From an uncultured Arachnia sp. (GTDB lineage Bacteria; Actinomycetota; Actinomycetes; Propionibacteriales; Propionibacteriaceae), in contig CANLSH010000004.1 of assembly GCA_947493705.1 (NCBI GenBank), positions 179,494-243,493 of the forward strand: DNA of 64,000 nucleotides. Direction: 5' to 3'. This document shows, one piece after another, positions 1-8,347 of the stretch. Made by a program: the position numbers and the translations under genes. Every line of letters begins with the position of its first letter. The first letter of the stretch is position 1. The notes below the pieces were generated by a model, which saw only the letters and a list, made by a program, of their open reading frames with translations, was not told the origin of the DNA and ran no database searches.

Positions 1-119
1 GACACCATGACGATCACCGACGTCGTGCCGATCACCACTCCCAGAACCGTCAGGAGGGTACGAAAAAGGCGCTGGCGCAGGCTGGCGAGGCTGGCGCCGA
101 TGAGGTCTGACCAGCGCAC
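1..119 (-). CDS. ABC transporter permease, MacB/FtsX type (3' part outside window)
   Basis: Only the first 39 codons are inside the window. They read RWSDLIGASLASLRQRLFRT and then a hydrophobic stretch containing TVLGVVIGTTSVIVMV. This is the typical start of MacB-type permeases: a short cytoplasmic helix, an arginine, then the first membrane segment with G-x-x-IG. The start is a GTG three bases after the stop of the upstream gene at 123, so it is the third gene of an operon with an ATPase and an anchored extracellular protein. The substrate is unknown. Confidence 0.75.
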   Translation of the reverse strand, partial: MRWSDLIGASLASLRQRLFRTLLTVLGVVIGTTSVIVMV

Positions 120-122
120 TGA

Positions 123-1307
123 TCAGCCCTGCTGATTGTCTGTGGGTACCAATGGTTCCTCAGACATCATGGACAGCGATTCCATGTCGTCCCTCTCCCG
201 ACGCCGACGGCGTGAGCGACGCACCAGGGACACCACCAGAAGGATGATCAGCAACAACACGATGCCTGCGATGACGAGAGGCCAGATCCCGAGTCCTGGC
301 TCTTCCTCGAAGTCCATGTCTTGCGGGACCTCCTGCCCCATGTCCATGGGCATCACAGTCATCGGCACCTCTTTGCTCAGCGCCGTCACCGTGCCTTCCA
401 CGTCCTCGTAAGTCACCTCGATCACCATCGGCTTCTCAGACTCGTCGTCGGCATGCACCAGCATGTCCACGGCGCCAGAAGTACCCGGTTCGATCGTGCC
501 GATGAAGGTCTCCTCACCGGAGACGGCCTGGCCGTCCTTGACCATCGCCTTGGCGTTGTAGAGCTTGGTCTTGCCCTGGTTGTGGATGTTGAAGGAGACA
601 GACCCGTCCTGACCCACGTGCAGCATCTCGGGCACCACTTGGGGCGCAGAGGTGTCTGCGCGGATCTCCTGCTTCACCGGGACCGAAACCATCTCCTGTG
701 ACGAGTACGCATTGGCGGCTGCGTCCTCGTACTCCACGCTCAACTGCATCTGGTAGGGCCGCTCCTCCAGGGAGGGCAACGAGTGGAATGACATGGTCTG
801 AATGGAGTCATCGCCGGCACTGATGCGCTCGATGAACAGCGATGACGAGCCGTCGGAGGGCAGGAAAGCAGCTCCTTCACCGGAGGTGAGGCTGACCTTG
901 ATGTTTTGCACCCGTGTGCGCTTGGAGGTGTTGCGCAGGGTGAATGACACCGTGAAGTCCTGTCCGGCCTCCACCTCTTCAGGTGTGGAGACGAACCCAG
1001 CCAGCATCACCCTGGGAGTGGACAGCCCAGGCACGGTGGTCCCGGGTTCTCCCGATCCGCCCCCGGAACCGGCATCACCTCCGGAGCCGGAACCCCCATC
1101 CTGAGGGCCTCCCTCGGAATCGGCTCCTCCTGTGCCGCCGGCATCGCCATCCGCACGGAGACTGTCACCACCATGGGCGCCCGCTTCCATGGGTGCGCCG
1201 CGGTCTCCCCAGGGTGTCGAGAAGGAGCGGGCCTGCGCATCGAGCGCCATGCCGCTCAGCCCGAGCGCCATGATCACCGCAATCAGCGGTGAGATCAGTT
1301 TCCTCAT
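123..1307 (-). CDS. Secreted, C-terminally anchored protein of a MacB-type ABC operon
   Basis: The 394-residue protein has a Sec signal peptide (MRKL, hydrophobic core, Ala-x-Ala near residue 26) and a Gly/Ser/Asp-rich low-complexity linker (about 45-90). Two beta-sandwich-like repeats follow (about 100-325) with CARDB/S-layer-homology character (G-x-x-F-x-V-x-x-x-x-N). One membrane helix (about 343-363, GIWPLVIAGIVLLLIILL) and an arginine-rich cytoplasmic tail close it. Its ATG overlaps the ATPase stop by 4 bp and its stop lies 3 bp before the permease GTG, so the three are co-translated. It sits where MacA-like adaptor proteins usually sit but shows no hairpin or lipoyl domain. It may present or bind the exported substrate, which is inference from position only. 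Confidence 0.7.
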   Translation of the reverse strand: MRKLISPLIAVIMALGLSGMALDAQARSFSTPWGDRGAPMEAGAHGGDSLRADGDAGGTGGADSEGGPQDGGSGSGGDAGSGGGSGEPGTTVPGLSTPRVMLAGFVSTPEEVEAGQDFTVSFTLRNTSKRTRVQNIKVSLTSGEGAAFLPSDGSSSLFIERISAGDDSIQTMSFHSLPSLEERPYQMQLSVEYEDAAANAYSSQEMVSVPVKQEIRADTSAPQVVPEMLHVGQDGSVSFNIHNQGKTKLYNAKAMVKDGQAVSGEETFIGTIEPGTSGAVDMLVHADDESEKPMVIEVTYEDVEGTVTALSKEVPMTVMPMDMGQEVPQDMDFEEEPGLGIWPLVIAGIVLLLIILLVVSLVRRSRRRRRERDDMESLSMMSEEPLVPTDNQQG

Positions 1308-2098
1308 GCCGGGACTCCTTGTCCAAGATTGTCAGGGTTGTGGGGGCTGTGCTCGGTGTGAGTGATGTCGGTGATGCGGCCATCACCAATCGAGACGACG
1401 GTGTCAGCGAAGCTCGCTAGATGGTGATCATGGGTGACCATGATCCACGTCTGGCCGAACCGCCGGATGACGGCGCGGAACAGGTTGAGGGTCTCCTCCG
1501 ATGTCTTCGAATCAAGGTTCCCAGTGGGCTCATCCGCGAACACCAGGGTGGGCTGCACCGCCATCGCCCGTGCGATGCCCACCCGCTGTTGCTGCCCACC
1601 CGACAGCTGGCCCGGCTTGTGGTTGACATGTTGCCCCAAGCCCAGCTGCACGAGCACCGCCTTGGCGCGGAGCAACCGAGCCTGTTTGCTGATGCCTCTG
1701 AAGGACAGTGGCAGTGCGACGTTCTCCAGCGCCGTCATGGACTCAAGCAGGTTGAAGGACTGGAAGATGAATCCAACTTGTTCGCGTCGATAGGTGACCA
1801 GCTGCGATTCGGAGAACAGGTGGAGCGGTTGTCCAGCGACAAAAACCTCGCCGCTGGTGGGCTTCTCCAGTCCGCCCAGCATGTTCAACAGCGTGGATTT
1901 ACCGGAACCGGAGGTTCCCACCACAGCCGTGAAACTTCCTCGTCGAATCTGCAGATTGACACGGTTCAGCGCCACCACGCGGGACTCTCCCACGCGGAAG
2001 ACCTTGCTGAGGTCCCGAGTCTCCACCAAGATTTCACCCAGCGAGGGGATGGCTTGCGAGCCAGCGAGTTGCATCGAGGCCACGTCGCCTTCTTTCAT
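1304..2098 (-). CDS. ABC transporter ATP-binding protein, LolD/MacB type
   Basis: The 264-residue nucleotide-binding subunit has Walker A GTSGSGKST (61-69), Q-loop FIFQSFNLL (about 110-118), signature LSGGQQQRV (165-173), Walker B LVFADEPTGNLD (185-196) and the switch histidine in MVTHD. The PTGNLDS sequence and the preceding EVFVAGQPL strand are typical of the MacB/LolD/FtsE branch, which powers FtsX-like permeases rather than importers. It is the first gene of the operon. The region up to ilvA holds several palindromes that could control it. I see no clear Shine-Dalgarno at the ATG; a TACGGT box lies at 2115-2120 on the minus strand. Confidence 0.88.
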   Translation of the reverse strand: MKEGDVASMQLAGSQAIPSLGEILVETRDLSKVFRVGESRVVALNRVNLQIRRGSFTAVVGTSGSGKSTLLNMLGGLEKPTSGEVFVAGQPLHLFSESQLVTYRREQVGFIFQSFNLLESMTALENVALPLSFRGISKQARLLRAKAVLVQLGLGQHVNHKPGQLSGGQQQRVGIARAMAVQPTLVFADEPTGNLDSKTSEETLNLFRAVIRRFGQTWIMVTHDHHLASFADTVVSIGDGRITDITHTEHSPHNPDNLGQGVPA

Positions 2099-2164
2099 AA
2101 CAGTCGTTCAGCTGACCGTAGACCTCACAGGCGGACTTTGGCCAGATCGACACTCCCGCGATGG

Positions 2165-2272
2165 ACCGCGGTGTCTCCAGCATGGGACCGCGGTCTGATG
2201 GACCGCCTTCCATGCCCTACGTGTCCCCCAGCCTGGTGTTTCGTACCGTTCGCGGTCATAGCAACCGCGAAC
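2165..2272. promoter_or_regulatory. Palindrome-rich divergent regulatory region upstream of ilvA
   Basis: Between the ABC operon and ilvA (2099-2360) the octamer ACCGCGGT occurs twice (2165-2172 and 2187-2194), 22 bp apart, about two helical turns. A perfect 9-bp inverted repeat follows: GTTCGCGGT at 2248-2256 and ACCGCGAAC at 2264-2272, with a 7-nt spacer. The 10-bp palindrome CACCATGGTG lies at 2282-2291. The layout suggests repressor operators between two divergent genes. The regulator is not identified. Confidence 0.45.
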
Positions 2273-2360
2273 CGCTGTTTTCACCATGGTGTGGGACAGA
2301 CACTGTGCTACGGACCGCGGCCGGCTCGCCCTGAGGAGTGCTGCGGGGGACAATGGCTGC

Positions 2361-3629
2361 ATGAGTGCACTGAATGACTTGGCCGAGCTGATCCCTGCGG
2401 CCGTGTCCACGCTCGCCGGGATCGCGGCCCGCACCCCTGTGCAGCAGAGCATTCGGCTGTCAGAGGCCACCGGCAGCCAGATCTGGCTGAAACGCGAAGA
2501 CCTGCAACCGGTTCGCTCCTACAAGCTGCGCGGCGCCTACAACCTGATCAGTCAGCTCTCTGCCGAGGAGAAGGAAGCGGGGGTTGTGTGCGCTTCAGCT
2601 GGCAACCACGGTCAGGGCGTCGCCTTCAGTTGCGCGGCCATGGGAATCTCCGGCACAGTGATTGTGCCCACCACCACACCCCGCCAGAAACGGCAGCGCA
2701 TCGCCAACCTCGGCCGCGGCCAGATGGAACTGGTGATGAAGGGCGGCAACTACGACGAGGCTGGCGCCGCAGCCGCCGCACATGTGGCCCAACATGGTGG
2801 CACCATCGTCCCGGCCTTCAACGATCCGCTGACAGCGGCGGGCCAGGCCACAGCCATCGTGGAGGCTTTTGATCAACTGGGCTTCGTGCCAGACGTTGTC
2901 ATCCTGCCCGTGGGCGGTGGGGGGCTGCTCGCCGGGGTTGCCGCCTGGCTTCAGACGACGCATCCCGGTGTCCGCCTCATCGGGGTGGAGCCCGAAGGGG
3001 CTCCCTGCGTCGCGGCCGCCCTTGCCGCCGGTCATCCGGTCACCCTGCATGACATTGACACCTTCGTGGATGGCGCGGCCGTCAGCCGGATGGGTGATTA
3101 CACATATCGCGTCGTCTCGGAGGCTGACGTGGAGCTCACGCGAGTTCCCGAGGGCCAGATCTGCTCGGAGATGCTGGAGATGTACCAGATGGACGGGATC
3201 ATCGCCGAGCCAGCGGCGGCGTTGGCCTCGGCTGTACTCCCCACCGGGGGCGTGGGGCCACGGATTGATCTCATCCCCGGATCACGTGTGCTCGTGCTGA
3301 TCTCGGGTGGCAACAATGACGTCGCCCGCTACGCCGAGGTGGTGGAGCGCTCCCTGGTGCATGAAGGACGCAAACGCTACTTCATGGTGGAGTTCCCACA
3401 GGAGCCGGGCGCGCTCCGTCGCTTTCTCAACGACGTCCTGGGCCCCGAGGATGACATCACCTACTTCGAATACGTCAAACGCAGCAGCCGCGACACCGGC
3501 CCGGCAGTCGTGGGCATCGAGCTGGGCCATCCCAGTGACTACCACTTTCTCCTGCAACGCATCAAAGAATGCGGGTTCTGGGTGGAGGAGATCGCCTCCA
3601 ACAGCCCTTTCTTCCGATTCCTGATCTGA
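2361..3629 (+). CDS. ilvA: Threonine ammonia-lyase (biosynthetic threonine dehydratase)
   Basis: This PLP enzyme turns threonine into 2-oxobutanoate and ammonia, the first committed step of isoleucine synthesis. The 422-residue protein carries the PLP lysine in SYKLRGAY (K55), the substrate loop SAGNHGQG (79-86) and the phosphate-binding GGGG (185-188). The last 90 residues (from about YFMVEFPQEPGALRRFLNDV) form one ACT-like regulatory domain, so this is the short form known from corynebacteria, likely feedback-inhibited by isoleucine. The ATG at 2361 is preferred over an upstream in-frame ATG at 2286 because family similarity starts there and a GACAAT box lies 6 nt before it. It converges with ispH, 24 bp away. 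Confidence 0.95.
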   Translation: MSALNDLAELIPAAVSTLAGIAARTPVQQSIRLSEATGSQIWLKREDLQPVRSYKLRGAYNLISQLSAEEKEAGVVCASAGNHGQGVAFSCAAMGISGTVIVPTTTPRQKRQRIANLGRGQMELVMKGGNYDEAGAAAAAHVAQHGGTIVPAFNDPLTAAGQATAIVEAFDQLGFVPDVVILPVGGGGLLAGVAAWLQTTHPGVRLIGVEPEGAPCVAAALAAGHPVTLHDIDTFVDGAAVSRMGDYTYRVVSEADVELTRVPEGQICSEMLEMYQMDGIIAEPAAALASAVLPTGGVGPRIDLIPGSRVLVLISGGNNDVARYAEVVERSLVHEGRKRYFMVEFPQEPGALRRFLNDVLGPEDDITYFEYVKRSSRDTGPAVVGIELGHPSDYHFLLQRIKECGFWVEEIASNSPFFRFLI

Positions 3630-3653
3630 AACCAAGGGGGGCGCGCGCGCCGG

Positions 3654-4634
3654 TCAGTACTTGTGCGCAGTGGCCTTCAGATCCCGGCGCAGTTCCGGCG
3701 GCAGCGAGAACGTGAGGTTCTCCTCCGTGAGACGCTCCTCCTCTGCCACCGGAAAACCTTTCTTCAGGAGCAGCTGCAACACACCGTCGACGAGTTCTTC
3801 AGGCACCGAAGCGCCACTGGTGACGCCGACGGTTGAAACGCCTTCCAACCACTCGGGCTGGATCTCGGTGTCGTAGTCCACCAAGTAGGAGGCCTTCGCA
3901 CCTGCTTCCAGTGCCACCTCCACCAGACGCACGGAGTTCGACGAGTTGCGCGAACCCACAACGATCACGAGGTCACACTGCGATGCAAACTGCTTCACCG
4001 CCTGCTGGCGGTTCTGTGTGGCGTAGCAGATGTCATCCGAGGGCGGATCCTGCAGCATGGGGTATTTCTGGCGAAGTCGCTGGACGGTTTCCATCGTCTC
4101 GTCCACGCTGAGGGTGGTCTGGCTGACCCAGGCCATGGGGCGGGTGATATCCAGGTCGAGGGCGTCGACGTCCTCGGGTCGCTCGACGAGCGTCGTCTGC
4201 TCCGGCGCCTGACCCATCGTTCCCTCCACCTCCTCATGTCCCGCATGACCGATGAGAAGAATCTGTACGTCCTTGGTTGCAAAACGTTGTGCTTCCCGGT
4301 GCACCTTGGTCACCAGCGGACACGTGGCGTCGATAGTCCTGAGCTCCCGCGTGGCAGCCTCCCGGTGGACGGCAGGGGACACACCATGCGCCGAGAACAC
4401 GACCCTGGCCCCTTCGGGCACGGACTCAAGCTCATCGACGAAAATGGCTCCCTGATTCTCAAGTGTCTCCACGACATGCTTGTTGTGCACGATCTGCTTG
4501 CGGACGTAAACGGGGGCGCCATACGCCTCCAGCGCCCGCTCCACCGTCACAACGGCGCGGTCAACGCCCGCGCAGTAGCCACGCGGAGCGGCAAGAATGA
4601 CTCGCTTGGGCATCTGGTCAACTGATGAGGACAT
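3654..4634 (-). CDS. ispH: 4-hydroxy-3-methylbut-2-enyl diphosphate reductase
   Basis: This is the last enzyme of the MEP isoprenoid pathway and makes IPP and DMAPP with a [4Fe-4S] cluster. The three cluster cysteines are visible: C21 in [13 protein letters not shown]105 in [10 protein letters not shown] and C203 in [10 protein letters not shown]. Catalytic context residues such as the SAHGVSP histidine and [14 protein letters not shown] are also present. The 326-residue length is normal. A TAGACT box (4642-4647, minus strand) ends 7 nt before the ATG and there is no Shine-Dalgarno, so the mRNA is probably leaderless. It supplies precursors for the prenyltransferase gene 4 kb away. Confidence 0.96.
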   Translation of the reverse strand: MSSSVDQMPKRVILAAPRGYCAGVDRAVVTVERALEAYGAPVYVRKQIVHNKHVVETLENQGAIFVDELESVPEGARVVFSAHGVSPAVHREAATRELRTIDATCPLVTKVHREAQRFATKDVQILLIGHAGHEEVEGTMGQAPEQTTLVERPEDVDALDLDITRPMAWVSQTTLSVDETMETVQRLRQKYPMLQDPPSDDICYATQNRQQAVKQFASQCDLVIVVGSRNSSNSVRLVEVALEAGAKASYLVDYDTEIQPEWLEGVSTVGVTSGASVPEELVDGVLQLLLKKGFPVAEEERLTEENLTFSLPPELRRDLKATAHKY

Positions 4635-4641
4635 GACCCCC

Positions 4642-4647
4642 AGTCTA
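4642..4647 (-). promoter_or_regulatory. Leaderless -10 box of ispH
   Basis: TAGACT read on the minus strand ends 7 nt before the ispH ATG at 4634. No Shine-Dalgarno is present. It is one of about eighteen such boxes in the window. Confidence 0.55.
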
Positions 4648-4706
4648 GAAGACTCCGTCAGCCGTCACCGCAGCAGTTGCCCGCGTGCTACAAAAGGGGC
4701 ATGAGC

Positions 4707-5423
4707 ATGCATCACAACGCCGGACCGGGCCGTCAGTGGCAGCCCACCACGGCAGGGCCCCCGACGGACGACATCCGCTTCTTCATCGACTCCGCGGACC
4801 AGGCAGCGTGCGAACCCTGGTTGAGGATCGGCATGTTCTCAGGGGTGACCACCAACCCGCAGTTGATGCATGAGGCCTCCCGGCACATCTCCGACATAAA
4901 GGGGATCTACAACTGGGCGCGTGACGCCGGGGCCCGGGAGGTGTGCTTCCAGGCGTGGGGCTCCACGGTGGAGGACCAGTATCGCTCCGCGATGGAAATC
5001 CGTGAGGTCGCACCGTCGGCCACCATCAAAGTGCCCTGCACCCGCACGGGCGCACACACCATCTCGAAGCTGCGCGACCAGGACGTGCCCGTCCTTCTCA
5101 CGGCTGTCTACTCCGCCAAGCAGGCTCTCATCGGATCCGCACTCGGTGTGAAATACATCGCGCCGTACTTCAACCGGATGTTTCGCGCTGGTCTCGACGG
5201 CACCGAGGAGATCACGCACATGATCCGTGCGATCCCCCAGGACGGCACGGGCCCCATGATCATGGCCGCGTCCATCAAGTCGGCAAAGCACCTCGTGACG
5301 CTGACTGACATCGGGGTACGTGTCTTCACAGTCTCCCCGGACGTGCTGGAGGATCTGTTCACCGATGATTTGACGGCCAGGGCCGTGGACGATTTCGAAC
5401 GCTTCATGATCGACGTCCGCTGA
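4707..5423 (+). CDS. Transaldolase family protein (fructose-6-phosphate aldolase-like)
   Basis: A class I aldolase of the transaldolase/FSA family. The N-terminal strand has the conserved Asp in FFIDSAD, followed by GVTTNP. The Schiff-base lysine lies in ATIKVPCT, and the C-terminal strand reads VRVFTVSPDVL. At about 238 residues it has the size of the small FSA/TalC group rather than classical 320-350-residue transaldolases. AAAAGGGG at 4692-4699 favours the ATG at 4707 (7 nt spacing) over 4701, which would leave only 1 nt. Whether it acts in the pentose phosphate pathway or as an aldolase on another sugar cannot be told from sequence. Confidence 0.85.
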   Translation: MHHNAGPGRQWQPTTAGPPTDDIRFFIDSADQAACEPWLRIGMFSGVTTNPQLMHEASRHISDIKGIYNWARDAGAREVCFQAWGSTVEDQYRSAMEIREVAPSATIKVPCTRTGAHTISKLRDQDVPVLLTAVYSAKQALIGSALGVKYIAPYFNRMFRAGLDGTEEITHMIRAIPQDGTGPMIMAASIKSAKHLVTLTDIGVRVFTVSPDVLEDLFTDDLTARAVDDFERFMIDVR

Positions 5424-5429
5424 CACCTG

Positions 5430-6230
5430 TCAGAACACCAGAAGCACACCCAGGAGCAGCGCCGTGGAGACGAACTCACCGATCCCCACCGCCTTGGCCG
5501 AGAAGTTGCGTCCCCGCAGAGGACCCAGCCAAGGCACAAGCCAGGCGCGCAGCGCCATGAGCGCAAAGAACGACGCCAGCAGCACCCTCGGCAGGACGTC
5601 CGGCAGGAGGAACGCCGCTGGAACCAGAACGAGGTGCCACGCCACGGACGCCGCCACCCATCCACGATTCCCCCGCTCCCTAATAATGGTCTTGACGTAG
5701 AGAACTGTCCCGAAGAAGTAACCGAAGCACACCAGTGAGATGCCCACCACCTCGGGTAGAACAGTCCACGGCCACAGGCCGTCGCTCACCATCACCATCG
5801 GCAACAGGCTGGCAGCTGCCACCGTGCTCGCACCCGAGAGCAGGGTGCGGTCCCGACGGCGCCAGGACAACCACAACGACAACGTCACCAGGGGGGCGAA
5901 CACGACACCCCATGAGAGCCATTCCGGTTTCAGGAGCAGCAGGCTGACCGCCAGGGCACCCGCGGCGACCGCATACGTTCGCAGAGCGGGCAGGTATCGG
6001 GGCTTCATTCGTGAACGCAGCCACTGGGAGGTGGTGAAGAAGGCGAAATAGCCCACCATCCAACAGGCGAGGAGCAGGACCGAGGAGAAGATGTCGCCGT
6101 CGTTGCGCACAAGCCATGCGAATCCCAGCAGCCAGGGCACCACGAGCATCGCCCAGGCGCCGTGCTGGTTCGGCATCCAGCCGCTGGATCCCCGCTTGGG
6201 CCTGACCGGGCGTGTGGCGGTTGTACTCAT
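5430..6230 (-). CDS. YwiC-like integral membrane protein
   Basis: The 266-residue, very hydrophobic protein has about eight predicted membrane helices. The N-terminus has the family hallmark PNQHGAWAMLVVPWLLG shortly after a basic start (RPVRPKRG). YwiC-like proteins are uncharacterised; Bacillus ywiC sits near nitrate/anaerobic genes, but no such neighbours are seen here. The ATG at 6230 is chosen over 6242 because a TATGGT box (6238-6243, minus strand) lies 7 nt upstream, pointing to a leaderless mRNA. It is divergent from xseA with only 52 bp between the start codons. Confidence 0.8.
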   Translation of the reverse strand: MSTTATRPVRPKRGSSGWMPNQHGAWAMLVVPWLLGFAWLVRNDGDIFSSVLLLACWMVGYFAFFTTSQWLRSRMKPRYLPALRTYAVAAGALAVSLLLLKPEWLSWGVVFAPLVTLSLWLSWRRRDRTLLSGASTVAAASLLPMVMVSDGLWPWTVLPEVVGISLVCFGYFFGTVLYVKTIIRERGNRGWVAASVAWHLVLVPAAFLLPDVLPRVLLASFFALMALRAWLVPWLGPLRGRNFSAKAVGIGEFVSTALLLGVLLVF

Positions 6231-6237
6231 GGCCACC

Positions 6238-6275
6238 ACCATACGAAGTCACCTGTCGGAGCTGGCCACTAGGGT
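6238..6275. promoter_or_regulatory. Interlocked divergent leaderless promoters of the ywiC-like gene and xseA
   Basis: TATGGT at 6238-6243 (minus strand) serves the ywiC-like gene and TAGGGT at 6270-6275 (plus strand) serves xseA. Each ends 7 nt before its start codon. At normal 16-18 bp spacing the two -35 regions would fall inside the same 26-bp gap, so the polymerase footprints must overlap. Confidence 0.5.
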
Positions 6276-6282
6276 GATGTTC

Positions 6283-7503
6283 ATGGCATTGGAGAGCTCG
6301 GAGACGCATCCGCAGCCCCTGGGACGCGTTGTGATGGCTGTCAAGGACTGGGTTGGCAGATGCAACGAGATCTGGGTGGATGCCCAGGTCATCGAGATCA
6401 AGCGACGCAGCGGCCCAACGCAATTCCTGACCTTTCGGGACCGAATCGCAGACATGTCTGCCAAGGTCACCATCTCCGCCCTGGTGCTTGACGCCGCCGG
6501 TCCCCTTCCTGAGGGTTCCCGGGTCACGGCCCGCGTGAGGCCTCGTGTCTGGGAGCGCAACAGCTCGCTCAGCTTTGAGTGCCTCGAACTGGTGGTGGCG
6601 GGTGAAGGAAGGCTCCTCGTGCGTCTGGAGCAGCTGAAGCGAAAGCTGCAGGCAGAGGGGCTCTTCGAGGTGCACCGCAAGCGCAGAATCCCCTTCATTC
6701 CCTCTCGAATCGGGCTCATTACTGGCAAGGGATCAGACGCCGAGCATGACGTTGTGACAACCGTGGCAGGCCGGTGGCCGGCACTTTTCACGGTTGCCCA
6801 CTGCCTGATGCAGGGACCCAACTCCGCTGAATCCGTCATCACTGCCCTGCAGCGTCTGGATCGCGACCAAGCTGTGGATGTCATCATTGTGGCCCGCGGT
6901 GGAGGCAGCCTTGAGGACCTTCTCTCTTTCTCCGACGAGGGCGTCGTTCGCGCCGTCGCGAACTGCACCACCCCGGTGATGTCCGCCATCGGACACGAAC
7001 AGGACGTCCCACTGCTGGATTTCGTGGCCGACGTCCGCGCCTCCACTCCCACGGATGCCGGAAAAAGGGTGGTTCCGGACTACGAGGCGGAGATGGACCT
7101 CATGGCCCAAGCCAGATCTCGGCTCGACGGCGCCATCACCCAGCGCCTTGATACCGCCCAGCGCCAGCTCGAGGAACTGCGGTCCCGCCCTGTATTGAAG
7201 GACCCCACCAGCGCGTTCACCGCCCACATGGACCGGCTGGAGATGCTTCGACACAGGTTGGGGGCGGGTATCGACACAGTCCTGCGCCATGAGGAGTCAG
7301 CACTGCGAACCGCGCTGGCAGGCGTGCGGGCGATGTCCCCCAAGGCCACCCTCGAGCGGGGCTACGCCGTTCTGTTCGACGGCAGCGCCACCATCTCCTC
7401 CACCGGCGCCACCACCATCGGCAGCACCATCCGAGCTCACGTGGCTGACGGTCAGTTGGAGATGGACGTCACCGGAATCCACCCACAGGAGAACCATGCC
7501 TGA
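6283..7503 (+). CDS. xseA: Exodeoxyribonuclease VII large subunit
   Basis: This is the catalytic subunit of ExoVII, which degrades single-stranded DNA to short oligonucleotides. The N-terminal OB-fold carries WVDAQVIEIKRRSG, and the catalytic core contains RIGLITG, DVIIVARGGGSLEDLLSF and the ASTPTDAGKRVVPD segment. A C-terminal coiled coil and the strand LERGYAVLFD complete it. From the ATG at 6283 the protein has 406 residues, usual for actinobacteria. Earlier in-frame starts at 6091, 6229 and 6277 lack family similarity, and TAGGGT lies 7 nt before 6283. xseB overlaps by 8 nt, coupling the subunits. Confidence 0.93.
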   Translation: MALESSETHPQPLGRVVMAVKDWVGRCNEIWVDAQVIEIKRRSGPTQFLTFRDRIADMSAKVTISALVLDAAGPLPEGSRVTARVRPRVWERNSSLSFECLELVVAGEGRLLVRLEQLKRKLQAEGLFEVHRKRRIPFIPSRIGLITGKGSDAEHDVVTTVAGRWPALFTVAHCLMQGPNSAESVITALQRLDRDQAVDVIIVARGGGSLEDLLSFSDEGVVRAVANCTTPVMSAIGHEQDVPLLDFVADVRASTPTDAGKRVVPDYEAEMDLMAQARSRLDGAITQRLDTAQRQLEELRSRPVLKDPTSAFTAHMDRLEMLRHRLGAGIDTVLRHEESALRTALAGVRAMSPKATLERGYAVLFDGSATISSTGATTIGSTIRAHVADGQLEMDVTGIHPQENHA

Positions 7504-7693
7504 ACACCCAACGTATGAAGCGGCGCGCGAGGAACTCGCAGAGGTGGTACGCAAGCTCGAATCGGGTGGCGTGCCACTCGCGGAGTCGATGGCGCTGTGG
7601 CAGCGCGGGGAAGAGCTTGCGACGCTGTGCCAGAAGTACCTCGACGACGCCCGGGCCCAGGTGGCTCGAGCCCGGCAGTCCGAACAGCAATAG
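7496..7693 (+). CDS. xseB: Exodeoxyribonuclease VII small subunit
   Basis: The 65-residue all-helical protein contains the family pattern TYEAAREELAEVVRKLESGG, followed by PLAESMALWQRGEELA, as in XseB that decorates the XseA coiled coil. An AGGAG Shine-Dalgarno lies within the end of xseA and the ATG overlaps it by 8 nt. A 9-bp hairpin covers its stop codon. Confidence 0.92.
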   Translation: MPEHPTYEAAREELAEVVRKLESGGVPLAESMALWQRGEELATLCQKYLDDARAQVARARQSEQQ

Positions 7694-7703
7694 TTGTTCG
7701 GAC
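7678..7703. terminator. Hairpin at the xseB stop codon, possible bidirectional terminator
   Basis: GTCCGAACA (7678-7686) and TGTTCGGAC (7695-7703) form a perfect 9-bp stem with an 8-nt loop. It lies between the convergent xseB and DUF4245 genes. There is no T-tract, so it would be a weak or factor-assisted terminator. Confidence 0.5.
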
Positions 7704-7720
7704 GGCTGTTCCAGCGAAGT

Positions 7721-8272
7721 TCAGCCCGTCGCGAGTGCGCCCGCGAAGACGTTCAGCTGATCGTAATCCGTATCGCCCGTCACAACGGCCACCATCTCTC
7801 CGTCCCGCCACACCAGCGAGCGGGAACGCTCGTCACGGGAGATCCAATGCTCCCAGGTGCGCCCGGCGACTTCTGACACCTCAGGCTCCCGGCGGCCGTC
7901 CAGCGTGACATCCGACACGAAAGATTCCACTCCTCGATCACGTTGTTGTACAGCCACATAGATACCGTTGGGTGCCAGATAGCCCAGCTGCCAGGAATTC
8001 CCGACGGCGGGATCATTGGTGATCCACCGATCACCGTCCGCAGCCCAGGCCACACGCGTGGGCACCCATTCATCCGGCAGGTCGGTGGGACGCATGATCG
8101 GGTATGGCGCGTTTTCCTCCGCCTGTGCCAGAACGGGCGCCACGTCAACAGGCTCCACCGTGGGTTCGGGGTCACTGGTGAAGATCCAGGCAATGAGGAG
8201 CAACGGGATCATGATCACAGCCATCGAGATCACCATGTCTCGCGACCGCGCCTGAGAGTTCCTACCTGCCAT
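7721..8272 (-). CDS. DUF4245 membrane-anchored protein
   Basis: The 183-residue protein has one N-terminal membrane helix (about 14-33, VISMAVIMIPLLLIAWIF) and then an exported domain with WVPTRVAWAAD and a DYDQLNVFAGAL end, as in actinobacterial DUF4245 proteins. In many actinobacteria this family sits beside xseA/xseB, as here. Function is unknown. The start at 8272 puts the helix at the N-terminus; a further upstream in-frame ATG at 8458 would add an unlikely 62-residue tail. Confidence 0.82.
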   Translation of the reverse strand: MAGRNSQARSRDMVISMAVIMIPLLLIAWIFTSDPEPTVEPVDVAPVLAQAEENAPYPIMRPTDLPDEWVPTRVAWAADGDRWITNDPAVGNSWQLGYLAPNGIYVAVQQRDRGVESFVSDVTLDGRREPEVSEVAGRTWEHWISRDERSRSLVWRDGEMVAVVTGDTDYDQLNVFAGALATG

Positions 8273-8335
8273 GTGCCCATGATTCCATGCACCGCCAAGC
8301 CGCCGAGACCAGCACGCGGAGGGCACCAGAGGTTC

Positions 8336-8341
8336 TATCCT
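8336..8341 (+). promoter_or_regulatory. Leaderless -10 box of uppS
   Basis: TATCCT ends 6 nt before the ATG at 8348; no Shine-Dalgarno is present. Confidence 0.5.
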
Positions 8342-8347
8342 GCTCTC

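Noticed and set aside
6229..6282. Upstream in-frame starts for xseA, including one sharing the CATG palindrome with the divergent gene's start
   Set aside because: Family similarity begins at 6283 and the TAGGGT box fits that start; the overlap of start codons is a coincidence.
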